A model generated the notes under the pieces. The model saw only the letters and a list, made by a program, of their open reading frames with translations, made no database searches and was not told where the DNA came from. A DNA stretch of 64,000 nt, taken from contig OW203986.1 of assembly GCA_934047225.1 (NCBI GenBank), forward strand, positions 28,833,221 through 28,897,220. The letters are read 5' to 3'. Shown one piece after another: positions 33,701-45,200 of the stretch. Position 1 is the stretch's first letter; each line of letters opens with the position of its first letter. The translations under genes were made by a program, and so were the position numbers. The stretch comes from Ypsolopha sequella (lineage: Eukaryota > Arthropoda > Insecta > Lepidoptera > Ypsolophidae).

Positions 33701-36700
33701 GGCAGTGGTGGCGCTCATGATAGTAGAGACGAGGGTGTTGATCTGCGCGAACGAAGGGTTCTGTATATGCAGCCGGTCGCTCGCGATGCGGTTCAGCGCC
33801 GTGTTGTCTAGTACCATCACGCAGTCCGCGCTCTCGGTGAGCCGCTTTAGTGTGAGCAGCGAGTTGTACGGCTGTACCACTACATCGCTAGAAAAGATGC
33901 TCGTTGTAAAAAGGGTCTTTGTACTTAAGGATTACGTATTCAGAGTTGGAACGAAATCAAAAGAAGTAACTATAAAGCTCAAAAATTGTTCCAAGCTAAA
34001 AAAGTGTAATATGGACAACGATTTTTCAATTGTTATTAGAGTGCATTACAAACTAAAAATCAATCAGAAACAAATTTAAAAGCACAAATATTGTGAAGAA
34101 ATTTCTCGGCCAGGATTTGAACCTGCAATCTCGTGCTAATTTTGTAATTATTTATAGTAGCTTCAACATAATTAGATTTTCCATAGTCGTATTTACTGAA
34201 TCATCCAATTATTTTCACGAATTATTTGTAACAATATAGTAAAAAAAATTAGCTTTTGCTTTGCAGAATAAATTATATGGACGCGAAACACCTTCAACCT
34301 TAGAATAGCAAATAGCAATCTATTTTAATATTGCATGTGACATTCTTGCTTGATTATAACTTAGTTAAAATAAACAGTTTAAAACTGCAAAACTGAGGAA
34401 TCAAAAATACCAGGAATTCCGCAGCATAAAATTACCATAAACAAAAATAAAATTTATCTATGGGGCAATTCCCTCTTTTGCTAATAACTCGTTAACTAGT
34501 TAAGCTTAAAATCGTATTATCTATTGGCGTGTTGCGGAACTTAGTTAAAATGGTACCAATAGATGGCACAATTTTTAACTTCACTAGTTAGCGAGTTATT
34601 AGCAAAAGAGGGAATTGCCCTGTAGAGGGAAATATCCCGGTTGACCTTATCCCAATTATGTAATTATTGTATATGTAATTGGAATAAGGTCAACCGGGAT
34701 ATTTCGGGAATCTTATTCCTAGTCTCTGGCCATGTCTCTGGTATGGGTTCGAGCGGTTGATTAGATAGTTAGAATCTAATAGATAGAATCTAATTATAGA
34801 TTTTACCTATCATTTGTATTGTATATACATTGCTACATAAATGAAATAAACCTTTAATTTAGTTTATGTACATTTATTATGTTATTACATATATTTTTAG
34901 AAGATTAAATTTGGCTCGTAAAAAGTGTATTATGTGTACCTACTTTACAAAATAAACTATTTGAATTGGAATAATCATCGTCAGTAAAAAGCAGTTGGAC
35001 TGTGACATGCATTTCACAGTTAACACTTGGCAACACCTCTGATACCCTCCTGTCAGGGATTCATGTTATGAAAATATTAAATGAATTGAATTAATAGAAA
35101 TGAATGAATGAAAATTACTGAATGTTTCCTTGCATACTAAAGAATAAAAAAAAATTTCCCGATTATGAAACCACAGGCTTCTGGCCTCTGCTCACCTAAT
35201 CTCATCAAGGTTTGGGAAGACACTGTAGGTCTGCACCAACTTCTTGGGGAATCTGTCAGAGAGGTGCTCTAGGATATAGGAGCCCATCCCGGAGCCCGTG
35301 CCGCCCGCTATCGAGTGACACAGCACAAAACCCTGAAACATTACATATTCATATTTTGAATTACAGAATGTGGCATCATAAGAATGAATTATTTTTGATC
35401 AACACAATCAACAATCAATACGAAAATTTATTTTGTTTAAGTGCAACTTGTTATTTAATTTACCTTTTCGAGTAGTACAATGCAAGCACATACATGGCTC
35501 TTCATTGAAAACTGTGCTTTTGTATTCCCAATTAGACATTTTACAATAAAGAGTTTTCTGTGTATAGAACTAACTATTGACCTCATTATCATTTATTCAT
35601 TTATTTTAATAACCAGAAATAGCTTACCATAAATTTACTTATACTTTACTTAAAAAGACAATTCGCTTAGATTAAATTATGTTAAGGTGTGTGTTAATTC
35701 GAAAACCATTTCGAGATTTAGGTTTAAGACGTATTTTAGAACTTGTGGTCTAAAACACTTCATGATGATTAATGTTTTTACGAAAGAGCTGCAAATTTTT
35801 TTTTCGTGTGAAAATGGCTGTTTAGAAATGTGTCCTTTGCTATCAAGATAAATTTATAAAAATTTGCTGCCAACTGATTCGACAGATGAGTAGACAGACA
35901 GAGACAGACCATTTTTTTATAAGCAATCACACATATAATGTCTAAGATTCTCAAGCGAAGTCATACCCAACAATTCTTTAAAAAATCATGAAAAAATAAT
36001 GGTCAATTTATTTATATACCAAAATAATGAAAACTATATCCTAAAATGGCATATTATCCCTGATAAAAAATTAAAAAAGAATGTTTTGGAAATTAAGCTA
36101 TGGGAATTTAATTAAAAGATATTTTAACCTCCAAGTTATCACTGCCATCTGCTTCCCTGTTGATGATATCAAACACTTCCTCGTTAAGTTTTTCTCCCTG
36201 AGCATAGCCAGAAGCCCAGTTATTGCCAGCCCCACCGCCATGCTTTGACAGGTACACATTCTCAGGATTGTACAACTAAAAGGGAAAGAGAAACATTAAA
36301 CTGATTATACTGTACAGTAAGAGCTCTTATTATAAATACTTCGATAAGGCAGCAAAGATTCTTTGTACATTACTTCTATCAAGTATGAATCTAATAAAAA
36401 TAAAACTAAGTAGGATTTTTATTCTAATGAATCTGGATAGTAGGTTTAGGAATATTAATCAATAAGTTCTCTAGTAAGATATGCAGCATAATATGTCGTG
36501 CACATTCATGCAAAAAGGAGGAAAATGCTGCCAATGCAACAGCAACATTTTATTGTTATAACTCTTAGACAACTTATAAACCAGTGTATCTCTGCTAGTA
36601 TATAAGGTCTTTCAATTTAAATTGAAAGTAATTTAGGAGGTGATTCAGTATCGTTAATACATCACATTCCACTGCAAAGCACTTTTTTTGTGCAAACTTT

Positions 36701-37455
36701 TGTTTCACTTCTCAGTACAAAGTGGTCTGATCAGCTAACTCGGTTTGTAAGGACAAGTGAAGAAAAAGTTCACGCAAAAAATGTACTTTGCAGTGGAATG
36801 TGATGTATTAACAATACTGAATCACCTCCTAAATTACTTTCCAAAGACCTTATATATCGCGCCCCCTTATTGACACTCTGACCTAAGATTTTAGTCCCTA
36901 AGATAACAAAAATTACACTTTTTTATGTCATGTTTGTAAGATTTTGTATGGCATTATAAGAATAAGTGAAGCAATCCAAAATTCGTAGTACCTTAGCATA
37001 TGGGGAGTTCATAATAGTATGTATGACACGAGGCTCCAGATCCAAGAGTACAGCCCGAGGGATGTAGTGATCATCATCTGCTTGATAGAAGAACACATCC
37101 TTGCGGTCCGAGCCTGCTGATGCGAACTCTTCGAGAATACCATCCGGCGATATGCCGTGCTCTACACAAAGTTGCTTCCAGAACTCGAAACCGACTGTAA
37201 GAGTAAATAAATATGATAAGGATTCAAGCTACAGTTTCAGCAGGGTAGACGATGGCAATCGAGGAGCTGATTCGCTTACTTATATACAAGTATTTCTATT
37301 ACATTATATTCTTATTACATTTAAGCCTAAAAATTGCTGTAAATATTTAATAATTACCCTAAATAAAATTTAAATTAACCGAAATTAGAGAACCTTACGC
37401 ACTTACTTTGGTTGCCGCACTGGCCAAGTTGAAGAGTTATCATTTCACTTGGCAT
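27729..37455 (-). CDS. gammaTub: Gamma-tubulin, complete, 10 coding exons
   Basis: Exons 37455-37407, 37194-36992, 36275-36129, 35332-35196, 33887-33693, 32031-31911, 30674-30543, 29448-29266, 29106-28920 and 27745-27729: 1371 nt, 456 residues, all phases consistent. Landmarks: [16 protein letters not shown] at the start, [16 protein letters not shown]-binding signature [11 protein letters not shown] at about 142-152, [45 protein letters not shown] and [11 protein letters not shown]. It nucleates microtubules as part of the gamma-tubulin ring complex at centrosomes. Most of the last exon is UTR; joined at phase 1 it adds only ESSQI after YVHWSP and stops at 27729. The ninth exon's donor region is tandemly duplicated (28716-28920), leaving a second in-frame donor. 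Divergent from the arrestin gene. Confidence 0.97.
28475..28715 (+). repeat. tRNA-related SINE-like repeat in the last gamma-tubulin intron
   Basis: It contains a B-box-like GGTTCAAATCC (28551) preceded by GTCTAATAGAGTACTCGACC, and later GCATTTCACAGTCCGCACTC and CTTCGGGGATTCATGTTGTG. Related tails occur near 4450-4515, 34978-35070 and 42640-42755. It does not fold as a complete functional tRNA by eye. Confidence 0.6.
28716..29022 (-). repeat. Three 102-bp tandem copies of the gamma-tubulin C-terminal coding segment and its splice donor
   Basis: On the minus strand the segment reading [19 protein letters not shown] through HYVHWSPG and the donor GTAAGT is followed by two more 102-bp copies ([19 protein letters not shown], then [19 protein letters not shown]). 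Copies 1 and 2 keep identical donors (exon ends 28920 and 28818). Copy 3 breaks off after HY and has no donor. As 102 is divisible by 3, all three are open in the gamma-tubulin frame. Confidence 0.95.
30886..31165 (-). repeat. CCGGCCAAGTGCG-type dispersed repeat, minus orientation
   Basis: It runs from AGGGTTCCGTACCCAAAGGG to CTGACTCGCACTTGGCCGG, the reverse complement of the copies at 48939-49235 and 54783-55030. It lies in a gamma-tubulin intron. Confidence 0.9.
32625..32815. repeat. AGCTTTTGCC/CTTCGCCCGC-type dispersed repeat
   Basis: It starts CCAGCTTTTGCCTGCAGCTT and contains GGGATAAAAAGTAGCCTATG, then GCGTGAAAGAAAGACAAACC and CATTTATAATAG. A longer copy lies at 50041-50537. I know the element as very common in Lepidoptera but cannot name its class with certainty. 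Confidence 0.75.
34463..34620. repeat. Hairpin MITE in a gamma-tubulin intron
   Basis: GGGCAATTCCCTCTTTTGCT (34463) is the exact reverse complement of AGCAAAAGAGGGAATTGCCC (ending 34620). Pairing continues inward for about 40 nt. Confidence 0.92.
34630..34704. repeat. Second, near-perfect hairpin directly after the first
   Basis: AAATATCCCGGTTGACCTTAT at 34630 pairs with ATAAGGTCAACCGGGATATTT ending at 34704. Arms are about 33 nt around a short AT-rich loop. It begins only 10 bp after the preceding hairpin ends. Confidence 0.92.
34721..34975. repeat. Dispersed repeat, copy 1 (pair with 59217-59462)
   Basis: Shares GGTTCGAGCGGTTGATTAGA, ATTGCTACATAAAT, TAAACCTTTAATTTAGT-like and GTAAAAAGTGTATTAT with 59217-59462, same orientation. 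Both end CAAAATAAACTATTTGAATT, as for a retroelement 3' end. Confidence 0.8.
35665..36003 (-). repeat. Dispersed repeat, inverted relative to 45659-46272
   Basis: Shares, in reverse complement, CGAAAACCATTTCGAGATTT, a GTTTAGAAATGTG-CCTTTGCTAT block and GACAGACAGAGACAGACCA with the copy in the arrestin-gene intron. Confidence 0.85.
36601..36854. repeat. Long hairpin MITE in a gamma-tubulin intron
   Basis: TATAAGGTCTTT (36601) and TCACATTCCACTGCAAAG (36661) are mirrored by CTTTGCAGTGGAATGTGA (36787) and AAAGACCTTATA (ending 36854). Arms exceed 100 nt with small mismatches. Confidence 0.9.
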
Positions 37456-39212
37456 TTTGATAAATGGAATTTAATACTCACTAACTGTTTGAAATGTACT
37501 TAAAACTAATTTTTCAAGATTTATTAATAATTTTAATAAATCCTTTCCAAAATAACAAAACCAAACCGCTCCTCCCTCACTGTATTATGTTCTCACTCTA
37601 CAAACTTAAATATGACGATGAGAAAAAACAATGCCTCGTGATTGGTTTTTGATGGCAATGTTTACAAACAAGAACCAATCCGGATTTGAATTTTTGATTC
37701 TATTTTGAGCAGTGAAAACAAACTGAACGCTTTTGACATTTTAGTGTAATGGATGCATTCAAAAATAATGAAAGATCTTTGACACTTTTTTAACCAGTGA
37801 GCATTGTAGCGCCTTAGCTGCCGGATGCGGCACTTGGGATGGGTGCATTCATCATTTTCAGATATCGAATCATCCGTGTAATAGTCCACTAGGTTTTGAT
37901 AACAAGGTGTCTGGGTTCAAATCCACGTCAGAAGTACTTTTATTTTATTTTATCAGAGTTAGGTTTAAACAAAACTTCAACAAACAGTCAAAAATATAAT
38001 ATATAGGTGCAACGACGAGTGGCACGAAGCGGAGTGAGAAGGAGCGTCTTAGGTTTAAAGGCAAATAAATCAAGAGAGCCTAGAGAATTTGGAACGGAAC
38101 GAGGCAACCCTCCTAGTATTAACAGAATTCATTATATACGCCAAAATATTTTGTTTTTCAATTGACGATCACCTCCGGCACTTGCTCCATAAGTTCGTAA
38201 TTGCTGGCTCCAGCAGCGGAGGCACAGCCATGGTGTTATCCAAATAACAAAGCAGAACACCTCGTTGATTGGCTCCGACTATTATTATCAGTCATCATGG
38301 TGGCTACCACCAGGCACCACTTCAGCTCCTAACAGTTCGGTGGCGTCGGCGTTGCATTAGTACGGCCATGGTACGTCCGAAGATGACAATCTTCTTTCTT
38401 AGATACACAGACATAAAGTCTTTGCTTAGATAGGGTACCTAAGTAACCTAACCCTCGTGTCTCTCTCTGGCAGTATCTTCTCTGATACCTACTTTTATTT
38501 TCTTTTATTTATGTGGTACCTACTTTTATTTTCAAATAATTTGATCGCAGCCCATAACTTAACTGTCAAAACAGAATTTTTCAAACGTCAATTTAGCAAA
38601 GTGAGGGGTGGGAGCATAAAAGTGTTCCGTGGGTGGGAGAGAGAGGCAGACAGACCAGACGTTTTCGTTTTTGCTTTTGAGTTGTGTTAATTTGATAATT
38701 TTCCCGAGATTCTAAAAAGTATTTTTTTTCTGAGTGAATAACCCAAAGCTTACTGAATAGTCAACCTGATTATAAATGTAGGACTTATTTCGTTTACTGT
38801 AAACACCCCAATTTCTTGACACAAGGTAAGTTTTGAGATCTCCAAGTTGATGGCCTTCGAAGTATTTCTCAACTTTGTCCCAGCCTACGGTGTGTGAATT
38901 TTTTAAACTTTGTCTTCGTGGGTGTATCTTTCGCAATGCCCAGACCCACCCAAATTATCTCATTTGATAACCGTTTATAAATTAACCAATTAGACAATAA
39001 ATTAAAAGTTGGAAAAAGTACTTCCTAATTCCTTACTCATGTAAACATGACAAACGACAATCATAATTATAACAAATCGGTGTAAATAAAACATCAGTTT
39101 TAATTAGTCACGACACTTGCGTGCGTTTCCCTCCAATATTGTGCCTGGTAGTGTCGACTATTCTTCAGTGTGGTACATTTGTTGTGGAACAGGTAACTTC
39201 ACAGCGTGTAAA
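37456..39212. promoter_or_regulatory. Shared upstream region of gamma-tubulin (-) and the arrestin-domain gene (+)
   Basis: About 1.75 kb separates the two start codons, so both promoters must lie here or in undetected 5' exons. No TATA box or initiator can be called reliably. A B-box-like GGGTTCAAATCC lies at about 37912. No convincing gene is present; 37662-37889 (-) is open for 75 codons without a recognisable domain. Confidence 0.4.
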
Positions 39213-42200
39213 ATGCCGCGGAAGCTGCTCAAGTTCCTGATAGTGTTTGACAACACCTCCCTGTTGTACTTCCCGGGACAGTTCTTGTCGGGGAAGGTGT
39301 TAATGGAACTGCAAGATGACACTCCTGTCTTAGGTGAGACCACTTGTTTTTATCAAGAAATTTGATTTGTTTTTAGAAAGATGATTGGTTTTAAGAATAT
39401 GACAATATAACAATCTTGTTAGTGTTAACTTCCTTAAACAATCTTCCTATTGAGTGGAACTTTGCTCCAGCATTTTAAGGATTGTAGGCATTAAAGTGGG
39501 CCAAAATAAAAAAGGTGTGTTAGCGTTTTAGTCATTTTAATAACTTAAATGTAGAATTTCATCTCAACCTCGAATCAAACAATCACAAATGTTTAATTTG
39601 ACAGGCTTACATTTAAAAATCGTTGCTTGGTTATTTTAATAAGAATTTTTCAAAACGCACCTCAATCCAAAATTTATGGCCATGCAATATTCACGACCAT
39701 GATAAAAATCAACCATGAGAGTACAAGTGAGGTGTCTAATCGTTGTTCGCGCAGTATGGCCCTAAAGGCCAGAGTTGGGTTAGTTTAAAGTCTTAAACTC
39801 TAATTAAACAGACTTGAAATTCAACATAGATAGTTGAGTTATAGTGTACCAGATTCAACTTACAAAAGTATATATTCACCGTTTTATTTGATCATTGGTA
39901 TTTTATACATTATTTGTTCAAACCTAGACGTTAGCATACTCTCATTAATATTCAACTTGCATTATAATAAGTTACTTCCACGTGCATATGAATCATATTT
40001 TTTCACATTAAAAAAAGTTGTTAATACACTTAAAATTCATTTATTTGCTTTTGTAGTTTTTCTATTCAAAGTGAAACTGTATTTATGTTTGATAGTAACA
40101 GTCACAAACAGTTTCAAAAATCATTTATTTTTTTAAACTCGTTTTATTAGTTATATTTTGTTGTGCAGGTAACCTTATTCATTTCCTATGACTAATATCC
40201 TATGTAACCTACAGGTCTACATTTCCATGTAGTAGGGGAGGGAGTGGTGCGAGTGGGCTCTGGTCGGACCGAGCGACTGTTCGACAAAGAGAACTACATT
40301 GACTTCAGGATGAGGCTGCTTGGAGAACCAGGTATTTGAACTGTTGCAACTGTTGTTTATGCATAACAATCAGGTTGTTCTTGACATCTGGGGCTCTCGA
40401 AATAGTCACAAGTACTGGTTTGGCAATCATTGGTAATTTAGACTCACATAATATGTAGTTGTAATTTGAAAGATTGTTATCTTTTTTTTTACTTAAGTAT
40501 TACACTAAAGTGCTATTATTTATTCTGTGACTAAAGTTGTGACCTCCTAATTTTACATTAAACAATACATACAGGTCGCGGCAGTATATATTGCACATCG
40601 TATCGGTGTCATCTCTGTCGCACGAAGCACTAACACTCCAGTGACTAGAGACGATGCTCTGCAAAGCCGAAGATAGCCCATGTGCATTATTTCTGCAGGG
40701 TACTGTACTTAACGTTAAATCCTAGTGCCTGATTCTTAGATTACAGTCAATAGATGGCGCTGGGGTGCCATAAATAGGTTTTTGTATTTAAATTATTTTA
40801 AAGATATTAAATGAACAAAATATTGCGTATTTAACGGCAATTTTAATATATAAGTTATTTTATAAAGGCTGAAATGTGACATTTTCTCATAGATATCATA
40901 ATACTATTGTTTCAATCGGTTGTGTTTCTACATCTTTGTAAAACCAACTTAAAACTTGCTGTTTCTCGGAACTACACACTCACAAATACATGGACAAATT
41001 GTTAATTTCACAATTTGGAACATTGGAAATTCACACTGTGGAATCATAATCAACTCGACCAGGGATCGATCCCCACATGGTGTATAAGATTTTACAGTTT
41101 GTTTTTGTAAAATATTTAGAAACTACTTGTTTTTAATTTTTTCTTGTATTATTTTGTCTTTTTTTATAATATTTTCAACTAACAATTTCACGAAAAATGA
41201 GAAGAAGACATTCATTCATGAACCTCGGGTGCGTCGTCCCGCAAATGCTGCCTTGAAGGCCAATCAGGATAAAGGGGGCGGGGCTTAAAAAATAAGGTCA
41301 TTATGTCTCGTCTCTGTTGTTGATTGGGTCTCTAGCAGTTTTATAATGAATTGGGCCAATCGCACGGCAGAATCGCGATGTTATAATGCATTATTATAAC
41401 ATCGGATAAATAATCTAGGTACTTATAAAACTGCTTTTGATGTTACAATTGCCTTTTTGCAGTATGGGAGTAGATAAAATAATTTATCTTCAATTCTATA
41501 TGGAATAAATAATAATACTTGACTAAATATAAAAAAAACAAAACCTAAAATAATGCAAAAAAAAAACAAAAATAAAATTAGTGGCGGGAATCGAGCTCTC
41601 AACCATATAATCGTCCTTATTGAGAGGAAATAAAGTTATCACTATTCGTTGTATTGTCTTGGTCCGCAGTTAGTATGTTTAGACAGAGACGCAGGAATTG
41701 AAAACAGCTGATCGTATAAAACCGCCTTTTTGTTAACCCGCATACACGTAAAGCATACTCACACTTATTAAAGTTTTATAGTATGATGTCCACAACTACA
41801 CACGTAAAATGATGGACTGAACTTTAAAAGCTAAAATAACCCAATTATGGTCATAAAATATTTTTTTTACTTAAATTAACGACATTCTTGTAGTTAAATG
41901 CAAGCTAAAATATGTACCTCAACTGATCTTGGTCATTTAATTTTGTATAGAAATTGGTACTATGGTTTTACCTTAATACACATACTATAATATCACTTGG
42001 TGCCCACTACGGAGCCGGACTAAACAGACAACACTGACCGACAGACACACCCTTCTCTACCTTCACCAGATGAGAGCAAAATGGTAAATGAAATAGGTTA
42101 AGTTTTTAATTTTATTGTTAACTCTATTTTATTTATGATAATATTCCATATTCGACTGACGACGGCCCCAAGTGGTACGAAATATATATCGAAAGTTTTC

Positions 42201-45200
42201 TTTTTTATTTAATTTCTACCATAATATTCATAAAAATCTGTGTATATACATATATATAATAAAACAGTAAAAAAAGCTTTTATTAAGTAAAAATATTTAT
42301 TATCATACTATAATATCACACACCAATATCAGAGAATATAAAGTATTACTACGTAAAGAAGCGACACTCGCCTCCCCGCGCGAGTTTATCGTCCCCCGCG
42401 GTCCCCCGCAAGTTAGTGGCAAATCTGGAGGCAGGCAGAGCTCGAGTACCACTCGTTCGTTGCGCGCGTATTTTGTTTTGTTTTGTTTTATTACGATACT
42501 GATTTTTGGCAATTATGTAATTTTGTAAGTTAAGTTTTTGGTCGTACATTATGTTACCGGCAAAATCCGATTTAGGGACAAATTATTTTGCTTTGTTAGT
42601 TATATTGTTTGTTACATACAAGTGAAGCTAATAAAAGCGTGTTGAAAATCGTCGGTGAAGCGTGGGTGTAAAAGTATTGACTATAAGCTGCACTTCACAG
42701 TCCATACTAAAAAGCCTCCTTCTGAAAGGATTCGTGTCGTGCCATGACGATGTTTAAATTTTACTCATATAAAATTCGCGCGTACCACCGTTACAAAGTT
42801 GCGCCAGCGCAATGTCGAACGATCGCCGCCGCGCCGTTGCGGCATCATAAAGGGAAAGGCCATTGATCCCATTTGGACAGACGGGAAGTAGTTTGAAGTA
42901 TTCGTCTAATTTACTTTTAAAGTAAAGATCGACGACGCTTACACGCTTGCTGCCAGCCCTAGACTAGCTCACGCACACACACAAGCGTGACTTATATACA
43001 AGCATAACTTGAGCGAAAAGTATGAAGTGTCGGGGATGTGCCAATATCTAGAAAACCTACCATATCAGGTACTTGTAAATTTTTAGCATCTGGTCATTTA
43101 GTAACAGAATTACTTATCCAAATATAAAAAGTTTTTCAAGTGTATGTACACAATGTAAACTCGTCTAGCCGTTCTCAACATATATCACGGAAAGACGAGC
43201 ATCAAAGCTACGCTATAAGGGTTTACATTGTTTTACAGATCCCTATAAACACTTCTACATTTTTGCTCACAGGTCACAGCACGTCACTACTCTCACCAGG
43301 CATCCACAGCTTCCCCTTCAAGCTGGGTCTACCGTTGGGTCTACCGTCCACTTTCCTTGGCACTCACGGCTGGGTGCAGTACTTCTGCAAGGCGGCACTC
43401 CGGTATGTCCACTTTCCTCTGCACTCACGGCTGGGTAAAGTTCTTCTGCATAGCGGCGCTCTGGTATGTCCACTTTCCTCTGCACTCACGGCTGGAGCGT
43501 TCAAATTCAAATTTATTTATTATCATAAGTGGGTACAAGACAAGATGAAGGTTATGTACAGTGGAGACCGCATCAAGACACATTGGACTTTGTACCTATC
43601 TTATATTCTTCTCTGTAGGGGCTAATGTCGTACTGCAAGTGTATAGCTTGATGTGGTCTCCACTGTACATGTTTATGCTTAGTCTAGAACAATGTGGTAC
43701 AGTGGAGACCGCATCTAGTAAGACACATTGGACTTTGTACCTATCTTATATTCTTCTCTGTAGGGGCTAATGTCGTACTGCAAGTGTATAGCTTGATCAG
43801 GTCTCCACTGTACCATAACAAAGGTGTTGCTGTTTCCTAGCTAGGTTTTTAGGCCTGTAAGTAAGGAGTAACAGCGCCCTTCTCCTTGGGTTGGGAGCAG
43901 TTAGATTATAAAGTTAAAAGTAACTTAAAATTAAAATAAATTTAAACAAAAACGAAAGGAGTGAGTGTCAGGGTGGTAGGCTCGTTTTCAAAAAGCCAAA
44001 CTGTCGACTGGAACTTCGTTTCTGGATCGTATTGATAAATCCAAGATTCATCACCCGTAATAATGTCGTAAACACGCCGATACGAGCCTGCTTCAAATTT
44101 AGCAATCATGTTACTACACCATTCCACGCGGGCCTGCTTCTGAGCAGCGGTGCGGTTTTGCGGCACCCAGCGCGAAACTAGCCTCCTAACGCGAAGGTGC
44201 TCGTGTAGAATCTCGTGAATGCTCCTCGATCCAATTTGCAATATGTGCTGAATCTTTTCATACGTAATTCGCCTATTCTCTTGAATTGAATGTGTCAGTG
44301 CTCTAGCACGTTTCCTTCTTGAAATCGTAAAAAAAATCATTTTTATGAATCCGACGCAGACCCATTTTCCAATGAGACACGATAGTTCAATTTACCTCGT
44401 AAAAAATGTGTAGTAAAATTTTTAAGTACTTTAAGTATTACTTTCGTATTTTTACTTTTAAATAATTATATTTTCAAAATAAATTAAAACTGGCCATTGT
44501 CTCGTACATAAAAACTTTTTTTCGCAAAACATATTGCGTGGCCTGGTACTTAGCAGATATAGCATTAGAAGGAAAATAAATGACTGGTTCGAATCATATA
44601 TTAAAGAAAGACAGTAAACTACCTACTCTTGATGTCAATAAAGTCATTACAAAAATTGAATCTACGTCAAATTATCTTCAAAAGGGTGTGCCAGAGAGCA
44701 GCATTCTTGAACCGGTTTTGTTCCTACATTTTGGTGAGCCAGTGCCAATGTTATTTAACCTTACGTTTTTTAATACGAGCGCCACAAATGTTAACAGCCC
44801 CCCTATTCTGTATCTTTGGTTGCCAACTGGACTGGGTGCCTATCATCAAAAACAAAGATAAAAACTGAACTTTCAAAATTGCCTTTAGTGGGTATTGAAC
44901 TATTTACGAACTGTGTCGTCACTTCAAGTGCGATAATATATATATGTTTTTGATTATAGGCACCCAGTTCAGTTGGCAACTAGACATACATAATAGGCCC
45001 TCAGTGATAAAATGTAAACGTTTTGTATTCTGTTTACCTTCCAGAGAACCGAACGGTCTGACACACAAGAACCAGCAAGTCTTCATTGTGATGAACCCTA
45101 TCGATTTGAATTTGGAACCGCCGGTGTTGTCGGTAAGAACGTTATATAAAATCGCTTTTATTGATAAAACCATAGACTAAGTTAGTAATACTTAGTCTAT

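Noticed and set aside
37662..37889. 75-codon minus-strand ORF upstream of gamma-tubulin
   Set aside because: No domain, no splice-supported extension; chance ORF in the divergent intergenic region.
43140..43625. 161-codon ORF as a separate gene
   Set aside because: It is arrestin exon 43273-43402 plus its duplicated donor region and a MITE read through; the spliced gene explains it.
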